Origin: Actinomycetes bacterium
Lineage (GTDB): Bacteria > Actinomycetota > Actinomycetes > Actinomycetales > Microbacteriaceae
DNA: 14,393 nucleotides
NCBI GenBank assembly: GCA_023432005.1
Contig: JAEYVF010000100.1
Span: forward strand, 1-14,393
Direction: 5' to 3'
The notes beneath the pieces were generated by a model, which saw nothing but the letters and a program-made list of their open reading frames with translations, was not told the origin of the DNA and searched no databases. Position 1 is the stretch's first letter. Every line of letters begins with the position of its first letter. The translations under genes were made by a program, and so were the position numbers. Positions 7,110 through 13,264 of the stretch are shown one piece after another.

Positions 7110-8447
7110 CTACCCGATTCTCTCTCGGCGCCCGAGGATGCCCTGGGGACGGAACAGCAGGACGACGATCAGCACGACGAGCGCACCGACGTACTTGAGG
7201 TCGGACGGGATCCACAGCGTCGAGAGCTCGACGAGGAGGCCCACGATGATCGAGCCGACGAGGGCGCCGAAAGCCGTGCCGAGGCCGCCGAGGGTGACCG
7301 ACGCGAAGATCAGGAGCAGGATGCTCGTGCCCATGTCCCACTTGATACCGGGACGGAAGTAGGCCCACAGCACGCCCGCGAGACCCGCGAGCGCGGCGGC
7401 GACGACCCACACGACGCGCACGACGCCGTCGACGTCGATGCCGCTCGCCGCGGCGAGTGAGGGGTTGTCCGAGACGGCGCGCGTCGCGCGGCCGATGCGG
7501 GTGCGCATGAGCCACCACGCGAAGGCGACGATGACGACGATCGAGACGACCATGCTGATGACGTCGGTGACGGTCAGACGCACCGGCCCGAGGCCCGGGA
7601 TCACCTGGGCGACGGCGCCGGGGAGCTGCTCGGTGCGTCCGCCGACGAACATCTGGTAGATGTAGCGCAGCGCGAGCGAGAGGCCGATCGACACGATCAT
7701 GAGCTGCACGGTGCCGAGGCCCTTGCGGCGCAGCGGCCTCCACAATCCGCTGTCCATCGCGAGGCCGAGCCCCGCCGACGCGATCACCGCGAGCGGGATC
7801 GCGATCCAGATCGACAGCGAGAACCCGGTGGTGAACAGCAGCGCCATGAGGGCGCCGAAGGTCACCATCTCGCCGTGCGCGAAGTTCGAGAGGCCGGTCG
7901 TGCCGAAGACGAGCGAGAGGCCGATCGCCGCGAGGGCGAGCATGAGGCCGAAGTTGAGGCCGTTGACGGCGCGCGAGAGGAACTGGTCCCAGAAGCCGAC
8001 GAGCTGCCGCTCGGCGGCACCGAGGGTGAAGTTGCGCGTCACGGTGCTCGTCGCCCCGAAGGTGGCCTCCTGGGTGAACGAGAAGCCGTCGGGTACCGAG
8101 ACGCCCTGGGGGAGGCTCGACTCGACGAGCTCGATCGTCCAGGTGCCGTCCTTGGTGGGCACACCCACCGACCACGCCCCGTTCTCGTCGGTGGTCGCCT
8201 CGCCCTCGAACTCGGCGCCCTCCTCGTCCTGGCCGGTGACGCGCACCGTGGCATCCACGACCGCCTCGCCCGCAGCTCGGACGTTGCCCTTGATCGCGTA
8301 GGGGAAGTCCTCGAACGAGGCGGCGGATGCGCCGGATGCCGGGCCCGCGAGGATCCCCACCCCCGCCGCGGCTGCGGCGAGGAACGCGAGCACGGCGACG
8401 ACCCTGCGATGCAGACGTGGGATCGGCGCTGTTCGACCGTGAGCCAC
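7110..8447 (-). CDS. livH: LivH permease with secreted Ig-like N-terminal domain
   Basis: A 445-aa permease, first gene of livHMGF. The GTG at 8447 is chosen because GGAGGT (complement of 8451-8456) lies just upstream and because it gives a plausible signal peptide: RLHRR, hydrophobic core 16-35, small-residue cleavage region GPASGASA (35-42). Residues ~48-140 form a beta-rich segment (AIKGNVRAAGEAVVDATVRV, TTDENGAWSV, TWTIELVESSLPQGVSVPDG) resembling carboxypeptidase-regulatory/Ig-like folds, which would lie outside the membrane. The LivH permease core begins near 155 with NGLNFGLMLALAAIGLSLVF and the family block GLSNFAHGEMVTFGA (185-199), ending at RPQGILG. Classical LivH is about 300 aa, so the ~150-residue front part is an addition. 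A longer reading frame to 8576 crosses the promoter region and lacks a good start. Confidence 0.93.
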   Translation of the reverse strand: MAHGRTAPIPRLHRRVVAVLAFLAAAAAGVGILAGPASGASAASFEDFPYAIKGNVRAAGEAVVDATVRVTGQDEEGAEFEGEATTDENGAWSVGVPTKDGTWTIELVESSLPQGVSVPDGFSFTQEATFGATSTVTRNFTLGAAERQLVGFWDQFLSRAVNGLNFGLMLALAAIGLSLVFGTTGLSNFAHGEMVTFGALMALLFTTGFSLSIWIAIPLAVIASAGLGLAMDSGLWRPLRRKGLGTVQLMIVSIGLSLALRYIYQMFVGGRTEQLPGAVAQVIPGLGPVRLTVTDVISMVVSIVVIVAFAWWLMRTRIGRATRAVSDNPSLAAASGIDVDGVVRVVWVVAAALAGLAGVLWAYFRPGIKWDMGTSILLLIFASVTLGGLGTAFGALVGSIIVGLLVELSTLWIPSDLKYVGALVVLIVVLLFRPQGILGRRERIG

Positions 8448-8500
8448 GGGACCTCCAAGACCTCGGGAACGACAGACCCCACCGGGCTCCGTCGACCTTG

Positions 8501-8506
8501 ACGCTA
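8501..8506 (-). promoter_or_regulatory. -10 box (TAGCGT) for livHMGF
   Basis: On the minus strand TAGCGT (complement of 8501-8506) fits TAnnnT and would start transcription near 8494, about 47 nt before the livH GTG. GCAA-n2-TTGC (8512-8521) and TTCGAA (8530-8535) are small dyads just upstream that could bind a regulator. No convincing -35. Another TAnnnT (TACTGT, complement of 8553-8558) is farther upstream. Confidence 0.35.
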
Positions 8507-8628
8507 CTTCCGCAATGTTGCCTTCGTGTTTCGAACGCACACTGCGGTGGGAACAGTATGTGCGTGTCATGGGCATCCGTCCAACCGGGCGCGTGTCGCC
8601 CCCCGGAATGCGCGACGCGTCGAACCGT

Positions 8629-8634
8629 TAAGAT
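8629..8634 (+). promoter_or_regulatory. -10 box (TAAGAT) for guaB
   Basis: TAAGAT is the best -10 match in the guaB leader and predicts a start near 8641, giving a ~53-nt leader with the AGAGGA ribosome site at 8684-8689. It is divergent from the liv promoter in the same 246-nt gap. No good -35 is visible. Confidence 0.45.
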
Positions 8635-8693
8635 GTACTACCGGTCTTCGACGATGCAGCCGGGCCCACCTCATCGCGACCTCAGAGGACACC

Positions 8694-10196
8694 ATGGACC
8701 AGCCCGATCCGTTCGGATTCGTCGGACTCACCTACGACGACGTCATGCTGCTCCCCGCGCATACCGACGTCATCCCGAGCGAGGCGGACACGTCCTCGCA
8801 GCTCACGCGCCGCATCCGGGTGGCTGCGCCGCTCGTCTCGAGCGCGATGGACACCGTCACCGAGTCGCGCATGGCGATCGCCATGGCGCGCCAGGGCGGC
8901 ATCGGCATCCTGCACCGCAACCTCTCGATCGACGACCAGGCGACGCACGTCGACAAGGTCAAGAGATCCGAGTCGGGCATGATCACGAACCCCGTCACGA
9001 CGACGCCGGATGCGACGGTCGCCGAGGTCGACGCGCTGTGCGGCCAGTTCCGGGTGTCGGGTCTTCCGGTCGTCGAGGGCGACGGCACGCTCGTCGGCAT
9101 CATCACCAACCGCGACATGCGCTTCGTGTCGCCCTTCGAGGCGACCACGACGCTCGTGCGCGATGTCATGACGAAGGCGCCGCTCATCACGGCCCGCGAG
9201 GGCATCGACCCGGATGAGGCGGTCGCGATCTTCGCGCAGCACAAGATCGAGAAGCTCCCCCTCGTCGACGAGCGTGGGCGCCTCCGCGGGCTCATCACCG
9301 TCAAGGACTTCGAGAAGACCGAGAAGTACCCGAATGCGACGAAGGACGACGAGGGCCGCCTGCGGGTGGGCGCCGCGATCGGCTTCTTCGGCGACGCGTG
9401 GGATCGCGCGGGTGCGCTGCGCGACGCGGGTGTCGACGTCATCGTCGTCGACACCGCGAACGGCGACTCCGCGGGGGTCATCGACATCATCGCGCGCCTC
9501 AAGTCCGACCCGGCCTTCGCGCACATCGACGTCATCGGCGGCAATGTCGCGACCCGGGCGGGCGCGCAGGCGCTCGTCGACGCGGGTGCGGACGCCGTGA
9601 AGGTGGGCGTCGGCCCCGGCTCGATCTGCACGACGCGCGTCGTGGCGGGCGTCGGCGTGCCCCAGGTGACCGCCGTGTACGAGGCGTCCCTCGCGGCGCG
9701 CGAGCACGGCATCCCGGTCATCGCCGACGGTGGTCTGCAGTACTCGGGCGATATCGCGAAGGCCCTCGTCGCGGGTGCCGACACCGTCATGCTGGGGTCG
9801 CTGCTCGCGGGCACCGACGAGTCGCCCGGCGACCTCGTCTACGTGGGGGGCAAGCAGTTCAAGAACTACCGCGGCATGGGATCGCTCGGCGCGATGTCCG
9901 ACCGCGGCAAGAAGACCTCCTACTCGCGCGATCGCTACTTCCAGGCGGACGTGCCCTCGGATGCGCAGCTCATCCCCGAGGGCATCGAGGGGCGCGTCGC
10001 CTACCGCGGCTCGCTCGGCGCGGTCGTCTACCAGCTCGTGGGCGGCCTCCGTCAGTCGATGTTCTATGTGGGTGCCCGCACGATCGCTGACCTCAAGCAG
10101 CGCGGCAAGTTCGTGCGCATCACCCCGGCCGGACTCAAGGAGTCGCACCCCCACGACATCCAGATGGTCGTCGAGGCCCCGAACTACTCCCGCTGA
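8694..10196 (+). CDS. guaB: Inosine-5'-monophosphate dehydrogenase GuaB
   Basis: A 500-aa cytoplasmic tetrameric enzyme oxidising IMP to XMP with NAD+, the committed step toward GMP. ATG 8694 is supported by AGAGGA 4 nt upstream and by the family N-terminus GLTYDDVMLLP (residues 11-21). The TIM-barrel catalytic domain is split by two CBS domains at about 95-205 (regulatory adenine/guanine nucleotide binding). The catalytic loop GSICTTR is at 309-315 with Cys312; phosphate-binding DGGLQYSGD is at 345-353; the flap with YRGMGS and the Arg-Tyr pair of DRYFQ lies at 392-417. All key residues are present. The 3' end runs into a repeat-rich spacer, and its last 12 coding bases before the stop (10182-10193) match the downstream repeat. 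Confidence 0.97.
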   Translation: MDQPDPFGFVGLTYDDVMLLPAHTDVIPSEADTSSQLTRRIRVAAPLVSSAMDTVTESRMAIAMARQGGIGILHRNLSIDDQATHVDKVKRSESGMITNPVTTTPDATVAEVDALCGQFRVSGLPVVEGDGTLVGIITNRDMRFVSPFEATTTLVRDVMTKAPLITAREGIDPDEAVAIFAQHKIEKLPLVDERGRLRGLITVKDFEKTEKYPNATKDDEGRLRVGAAIGFFGDAWDRAGALRDAGVDVIVVDTANGDSAGVIDIIARLKSDPAFAHIDVIGGNVATRAGAQALVDAGADAVKVGVGPGSICTTRVVAGVGVPQVTAVYEASLAAREHGIPVIADGGLQYSGDIAKALVAGADTVMLGSLLAGTDESPGDLVYVGGKQFKNYRGMGSLGAMSDRGKKTSYSRDRYFQADVPSDAQLIPEGIEGRVAYRGSLGAVVYQLVGGLRQSMFYVGARTIADLKQRGKFVRITPAGLKESHPHDIQMVVEAPNYSR

Positions 10197-10219
10197 CGGC
10201 CCCGTGCGGGCGTCCCCGT

Positions 10220-10310
10220 TCGGCGGGGGCAACCGCGTGTTCGGCGGGAGGAGTTGCGCCACCGGGCGGCGATACCGGCACCCGGCGGGAGTAACTACTC
10301 CCGCCGCCTG
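10220..10310 (+). repeat. Inverted repeat, left copy (91 nt)
   Basis: Aligns without gaps to the reverse complement of 11377-11467; by hand 73 of 91 positions agree. The longest shared blocks are TTCGGCGGGAGGA and GCGCCACCGGGCGGCGAT. The copy contains several CGGCGGG-like motifs about 21 nt apart and ends in a near-perfect palindrome (10283-10306). With its partner it brackets the nuclease-like gene between guaB and guaB3. Confidence 0.85.
10283..10306. repeat. Palindrome in left repeat
   Basis: CGGCGGGAGTA (10283-10293) and TACTCCCGCCG (10296-10306) are exact 11-bp arms around a 2-nt centre. Because of the tiny centre it is more likely read as DNA (protein site or cruciform) or as single-stranded hairpin DNA than as a standard terminator, though it could help stop guaB transcripts. 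The spacer's other small hairpins are CCCCG/CGGGG at 10214-10228 and CCCGC-TTCG-GCGGG at 10323-10336. Confidence 0.85.
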
Positions 10311-10431
10311 ATGGGTAGTCCGCCCGCTTCGGCGGGGGCGTCCGATCCGCCACACCGCGGAGGTCAACGCGTTGTCCCCAGGTGAGGGGCCGCGGGGGCG
10401 GGATCCGCATCCGGGCGGAGATCCTGCCGGA

Positions 10432-11373
10432 ATGGACCTCACCACGATCGCGACACCTCGCGGGCTCGTCTTCACCGCCGACCACGCGCGCCTCGGGGCG
10501 GATGTGCGCGAGCTGACCCGGGCCGTCGAGCGCGGCGAGCTCGTTAAGCTCCGCCGCGGCGCGTACGTGCGCGCGAGGGAATGGGAGGAAGCGGACGACG
10601 TCGCCCGTCACCTCCTGCGCGCGGACGTCGCGCTCCGCGACGCCCGGCGCGAGCTGCCGTTCGCGGGCATCACCGCAGCCGCGATCTGGGGGATGTGGGT
10701 GCACGGGCTCCCCGAGGAGGTCACCTTCCTCGACCGTTGGAAGGGCGGCGGGCGATCGGAGGCCGGCGTCCGGCGGATCACCGCGGCCGCAGCATCCGCG
10801 CGGACCCGACGCGTCGGCGGCAGGCTCGTGACGGATGTCGCCCGCACCGCGATCGATGTCGCGCGGTCGGGCGACTTCCTCGCGGCTGTCGGCCCTCTGG
10901 ACTGGGCGTTGTGGCGCCGGAACCCCGAGCGGGTGTCGAAGGAGGAACTCGCGGCCGAGCTGCGGACGCTCCCGACGACGATGCGGCGCCGATTCGTGGA
11001 GCGGGCGACCGTCTTCGCCTCCGCCCTCTCGGACTCCTACGCAGAGTCGTACGCCCGCGCTCTCATGCACACGCTCGGGTACGAGCGGCCGGTCCAGCAG
11101 TTCGAGGTCCCGCATCGCTCGGGCGTCTACAGCGCGGACTTCGCGTGGCCCTCGCGGCGCGTCGTCGTCGAGATCGACGGCTTCGCGAAGTATCTGGATC
11201 CGGCGATGAGCGGCGGCGACCCGGCGCGGGCCGTCCTCGCGGAGAAGCTCCGCGAGGACGAGCTCCGACGACAGGGTTTCACCGTCGTGCGCGTCTACTG
11301 GTCGGATCTGGTCGACCCGCGCGGCCTTCGGTCGAAGCTCGACGGGGTCGGCATCCCAAGCGGGCGGCGATAG
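10432..11373 (+). CDS. AbiEi-antitoxin-like winged helix fused to DUF559/Vsr-like nuclease domain
   Basis: A 313-aa soluble protein. Residues ~8-46 resemble the N-terminal winged helix of type IV AbiEi antitoxins (GLVFTADHARLGADVRELTR, then VERGELVKLRRGAYV). The middle (75-165) is typical of these actinobacterial AbiEi-like proteins (GITAAAIWGMWVHGLP, TDVARTAIDVAR). The C-terminal part (200-300) looks like the DUF559/Vsr branch of PD-(D/E)XK nucleases: SYAESYARALMHTLGY with Glu205, SADF with Asp236, VVVEIDGF with Glu247 and Asp249, then EKLREDELRRQGFTVVRVYW. All acidic core residues appear intact. ATG 10432 has only a distant GGAG (10417-10420). No AbiEii toxin gene is adjacent. Its last codons (GRR, stop) lie inside a repeat arm, and two inverted repeats bracket it. 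Activity and partner are unknown. Confidence 0.8.
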   Translation: MDLTTIATPRGLVFTADHARLGADVRELTRAVERGELVKLRRGAYVRAREWEEADDVARHLLRADVALRDARRELPFAGITAAAIWGMWVHGLPEEVTFLDRWKGGGRSEAGVRRITAAAASARTRRVGGRLVTDVARTAIDVARSGDFLAAVGPLDWALWRRNPERVSKEELAAELRTLPTTMRRRFVERATVFASALSDSYAESYARALMHTLGYERPVQQFEVPHRSGVYSADFAWPSRRVVVEIDGFAKYLDPAMSGGDPARAVLAEKLREDELRRQGFTVVRVYWSDLVDPRGLRSKLDGVGIPSGRR

Positions 11374-11424
11374 CTGCACGCGGCGGGAGCAGTTGCTCCC
11401 GCCAGGCGGGTGCATCGCCGCCCG
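11361..11424. repeat. Nested palindrome at the end of the nuclease-like gene
   Basis: The outer arms CGGGCGGCGAT (11361-11371) and ATCGCCGCCCG (11414-11424) are exact 11-bp complements. The inner arms GGCGGGAGCA (11382-11391) and TGCTCCCGCC (11394-11403) are exact 10-bp complements around GT. The outer left arm overlaps the last codons and the first base of the stop of the nuclease-like gene. It could act as that gene's terminator as well as a mobile-element end. Confidence 0.85.
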
Positions 11425-11467
11425 GTGGCGCGGTTCCTCCCGCCGAAGCGGATGTTGCTCCCGCCGA
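11377..11467 (-). repeat. Inverted repeat, right copy (91 nt)
   Basis: The reverse complement aligns gaplessly with 10220-10310. It contains TTCGGCGGGAGGA, GCGCCACCGGGCGGCGAT and the palindrome GGCGGGAGCA-GT-TGCTCCCGCC. It ends about 33 nt before the -10 box of guaB3, so it lies inside the promoter-proximal region of that gene. Confidence 0.85.
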
Positions 11468-11500
11468 CCCAGCCCCGATGGACGACGGGGCCCCCGCGGG

Positions 11501-11506
11501 TAGGGT
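11501..11506 (+). promoter_or_regulatory. -10 box (TAGGGT), leaderless guaB3 promoter
   Basis: TAGGGT ends exactly 7 nt before the GTG start codon at 11513, so the transcript should begin at the start codon. The intervening GGAGCG is too close for a Shine-Dalgarno site. No -35 is evident. It places the gene under its own promoter rather than that of guaB. Confidence 0.6.
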
Positions 11507-11512
11507 GGAGCG

Positions 11513-12634
11513 GTGAGCGACATCGAGATCGGGCGGGCCAAGCGCGCGCGCCGCGCGTACGCCTTCGACGACATCGCGATCGTCCCGAGCCGCCGCACGC
11601 GCGACCCGAAGGACGTCAGCGTCAGCTGGACGATCGACGCGTTCACCTTCGACATCCCCGTGCTCGCCGCGCCCATGGACTCCGTCGTGAGCCCCGCGAC
11701 GGCCATCGCCATCGGGCGCCTCGGCGGCCTCGGCGTGCTCGATCTCGAGGGCGTGTGGACGCGCTACGAGGACCCGGAGCCCGTGCTCGCCGAGATCCGC
11801 GAGCTGCCCGCCGAGGGTGCCACCGCGCGCATGCAGGAGCTGTACGCCGAGCCGGTGAAGCCCGAGCTCATCAAAGCGCGCCTCGCCGAGATCCGCGCCG
11901 CGGGCGTGCCGGTCGCCGGCGCCCTGAGCCCGCAGCGCACGCAGGAGCACTACAAGACGGTCGTCGACGCGGGTGTCGATCTCTTCGTCATCCGCGGCAC
12001 GACCGTGAGCGCCGAGCACGTGAGCAAGTCGGTCGAGCCGCTCAATCTCAAGAGGTTCATCTACGAGCTCGACGTCCCCGTCATCGTCGGCGGTGCCGCG
12101 ACCTACACGGCCGCGCTGCACCCCATGCGCACGGGCGCCGCAGGAGTGCTCGTCGGCTTCGGCGGGGGCGCGGCGAGCACGACGCGCACGAGCCTCGGCA
12201 TCCACGCCCCCATGGCGACGGCGGTCGCGGATGTCGCCGGTGCGCGCCGCGACTACCTCGACGAGTCGGGCGGGCGCTACGTGCACGTCATCGCCGACGG
12301 CGGGCTCGGCACGAGCGGCGACATCGTCAAGGCCGTCTCGATGGGCGCCGACGCGGTCATGCTCGGCTCGACTCTCGCGCGCGCCGAGGTGGCGCCCGGC
12401 GGCGGATGGCACTGGGGCGCCGAGGCGCACCACGCGGAGCTGCCGCGCGGCAACCGGGTCGAGGTCGGCACGATCGCCCCCCTCGAGCAGGTGCTCTTCG
12501 GCCCGTCGTCGCACCCCGACGGCCAGGTCAACCTCATCGGCGCCCTGCGCCGCTCGATGGCGACGACGGGCTACTCGGATCTCAAGGAGTTCCAGCGCGT
12601 CGAGGTCGTCGTGGCGCCCTACCTGCAGAGCTGA
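11513..12634 (+). CDS. guaB3: GuaB3-type IMP dehydrogenase-related protein
   Basis: A 373-aa TIM-barrel protein of the IMPDH/GMP reductase superfamily, shorter than GuaB because it lacks CBS domains. The IMPDH-like N-terminus AYAFDDIAIVPSRRTRDP (16-33) and LAAPMDSVVSP (51-61) are present, with the phosphate-binding block VIADGGLGTSGDIVKAV (259-275) and the family C-terminus LIGALRRSMATTGYSDLKEF. Where GuaB has GSICTTR this protein reads GAASTTR (219-225), with Ser222 at the catalytic Cys position. It therefore probably lacks normal IMPDH chemistry. In mycobacteria a homologue lies next to guaB and its function is unsettled. GTG 11513 is the start, in leaderless geometry. A metabolic or regulatory role in purine metabolism is inference. 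Confidence 0.88.
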   Translation: MSDIEIGRAKRARRAYAFDDIAIVPSRRTRDPKDVSVSWTIDAFTFDIPVLAAPMDSVVSPATAIAIGRLGGLGVLDLEGVWTRYEDPEPVLAEIRELPAEGATARMQELYAEPVKPELIKARLAEIRAAGVPVAGALSPQRTQEHYKTVVDAGVDLFVIRGTTVSAEHVSKSVEPLNLKRFIYELDVPVIVGGAATYTAALHPMRTGAAGVLVGFGGGAASTTRTSLGIHAPMATAVADVAGARRDYLDESGGRYVHVIADGGLGTSGDIVKAVSMGADAVMLGSTLARAEVAPGGGWHWGAEAHHAELPRGNRVEVGTIAPLEQVLFGPSSHPDGQVNLIGALRRSMATTGYSDLKEFQRVEVVVAPYLQS

Positions 12635-12638
12635 CCCT

Positions 12639-12660
12639 CCCCGCGCCGCCGACAGCGGGG
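12639..12660 (+). terminator. Short hairpin after guaB3
   Basis: CCCCGC (12639-12644) pairs with GCGGGG (12655-12660) 5 nt after the stop. There is no T tract; terminator function is only plausible. Confidence 0.35.
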
Positions 12661-12694
12661 CGTCGGGCGCCCGGTCCGGCGCGGCGCGTCCCGC

Positions 12695-12700
12695 TAGGGT
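12695..12700 (+). promoter_or_regulatory. -10 box (TAGGGT) for the antiporter operon
   Basis: Same hexamer as upstream of guaB3 and the first binding protein. Predicted start near 12707, leaving a ~27-nt leader with a GAGGAG ribosome site (12723-12728) before ATG 12734. Confidence 0.5.
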
Positions 12701-12733
12701 GGAAGGAATCCCGAACGAGCGTGAGGAGCTGCG

Positions 12734-13261
12734 ATGGTCGACGTCCGGCGGGTCAAACTCCCGGGAGTGGGGGTGCTGCACACCTTCGTCACCGATGACG
12801 GCGGCAAGGTGGGCGTCATCACGCACCGCTCCGGCGCATCCGACCTGATCTCCTTCGCGGATGCCGAGGACGGCGGCGACGCCCACAAGGTCTCGCTGCG
12901 CCTCGACGAGGATGAGGCGCACACGCTCGCGGAGCTGCTCGGCGGCACGCGCATCACCGAGTCGCTCAGCGGACTCGACCAGATCCCCGGTCTGTCGATC
13001 GACTGGTTCCACGTCGACTACGACCACCACATCGCCGGCCAGCCCCTCGGCAGCATGACGGAGCGCGGCCTGCCCGGCGTCACGGTCGTGGCCGTCGTGC
13101 GCGGCGACTCGGCGAACCCCGGCCCGGACTCCGACTTCCGCGTGTTCCCCGGCGACACCCTCGTCGTCGCGGGCGCGCCCGAGAAGGTGGCGAAGGCCTT
13201 CCAGTTCTACCGGACCGGCGAGTTCCGTCCCCGTTCGTCCGACGCCCCGCCGGGAGGCTGA
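12734..13261 (+). CDS. Cation:proton antiporter regulatory subunit (KhtT-like, TrkA-C domain)
   Basis: A 175-aa cytoplasmic protein with a KhtT-type N-terminal half (VKLPGVGVLHTFVTDDGGKV, then LGGTRITESLSGLDQIPGL at about 70-88) and a C-terminal RCK_C/TrkA-C ligand-binding domain from WFHVDYDHHIAGQPLGSM (~92) to VVAGAPEKVAKAF (~152-164). In Bacillus subtilis, KhtT gates the K+/H+ antiporter KhtU and its RCK_C domain binds c-di-AMP; transfer of that to this protein is inference. GAGGAG 5 nt before ATG 12734 fixes the start. The stop is 3 nt before the antiporter start, so the pair is an operon with matched subunits. It carries its own TAGGGT promoter. Confidence 0.9.
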   Translation: MVDVRRVKLPGVGVLHTFVTDDGGKVGVITHRSGASDLISFADAEDGGDAHKVSLRLDEDEAHTLAELLGGTRITESLSGLDQIPGLSIDWFHVDYDHHIAGQPLGSMTERGLPGVTVVAVVRGDSANPGPDSDFRVFPGDTLVVAGAPEKVAKAFQFYRTGEFRPRSSDAPPGG

Positions 13262-13264
13262 GCC

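Noticed and set aside
6124..8175. Open frame of 683 codons on the minus strand spanning livM and beyond
   Set aside because: Only the last 326 codons are LivM. The upstream part is the out-of-frame shadow of livH; ATG 7104 with the family N-terminus is the true start.
8448..8693. Riboswitch or small RNA in the livH-guaB divergent gap
   Set aside because: No recognisable purine riboswitch core or strong stem-loop structure; the gap is accounted for by two divergent promoters.
10220..10340. CRISPR array suggested by regularly spaced CGGCGGG motifs
   Set aside because: Units are about 21 nt with no distinct repeat/spacer division, and no cas genes are nearby.
8682..10475. 597-codon minus-strand frame opposite guaB
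   Set aside because: Antisense shadow of a strongly conserved gene, with no start signal and low-complexity Arg/Asp composition.
10220..11467. Insertion sequence with terminal inverted repeats
   Set aside because: The only gene lacks any recognisable transposase catalytic pattern, the repeats are imperfect and internally palindromic, and no clear target duplication is visible. Kept as inverted repeats instead.
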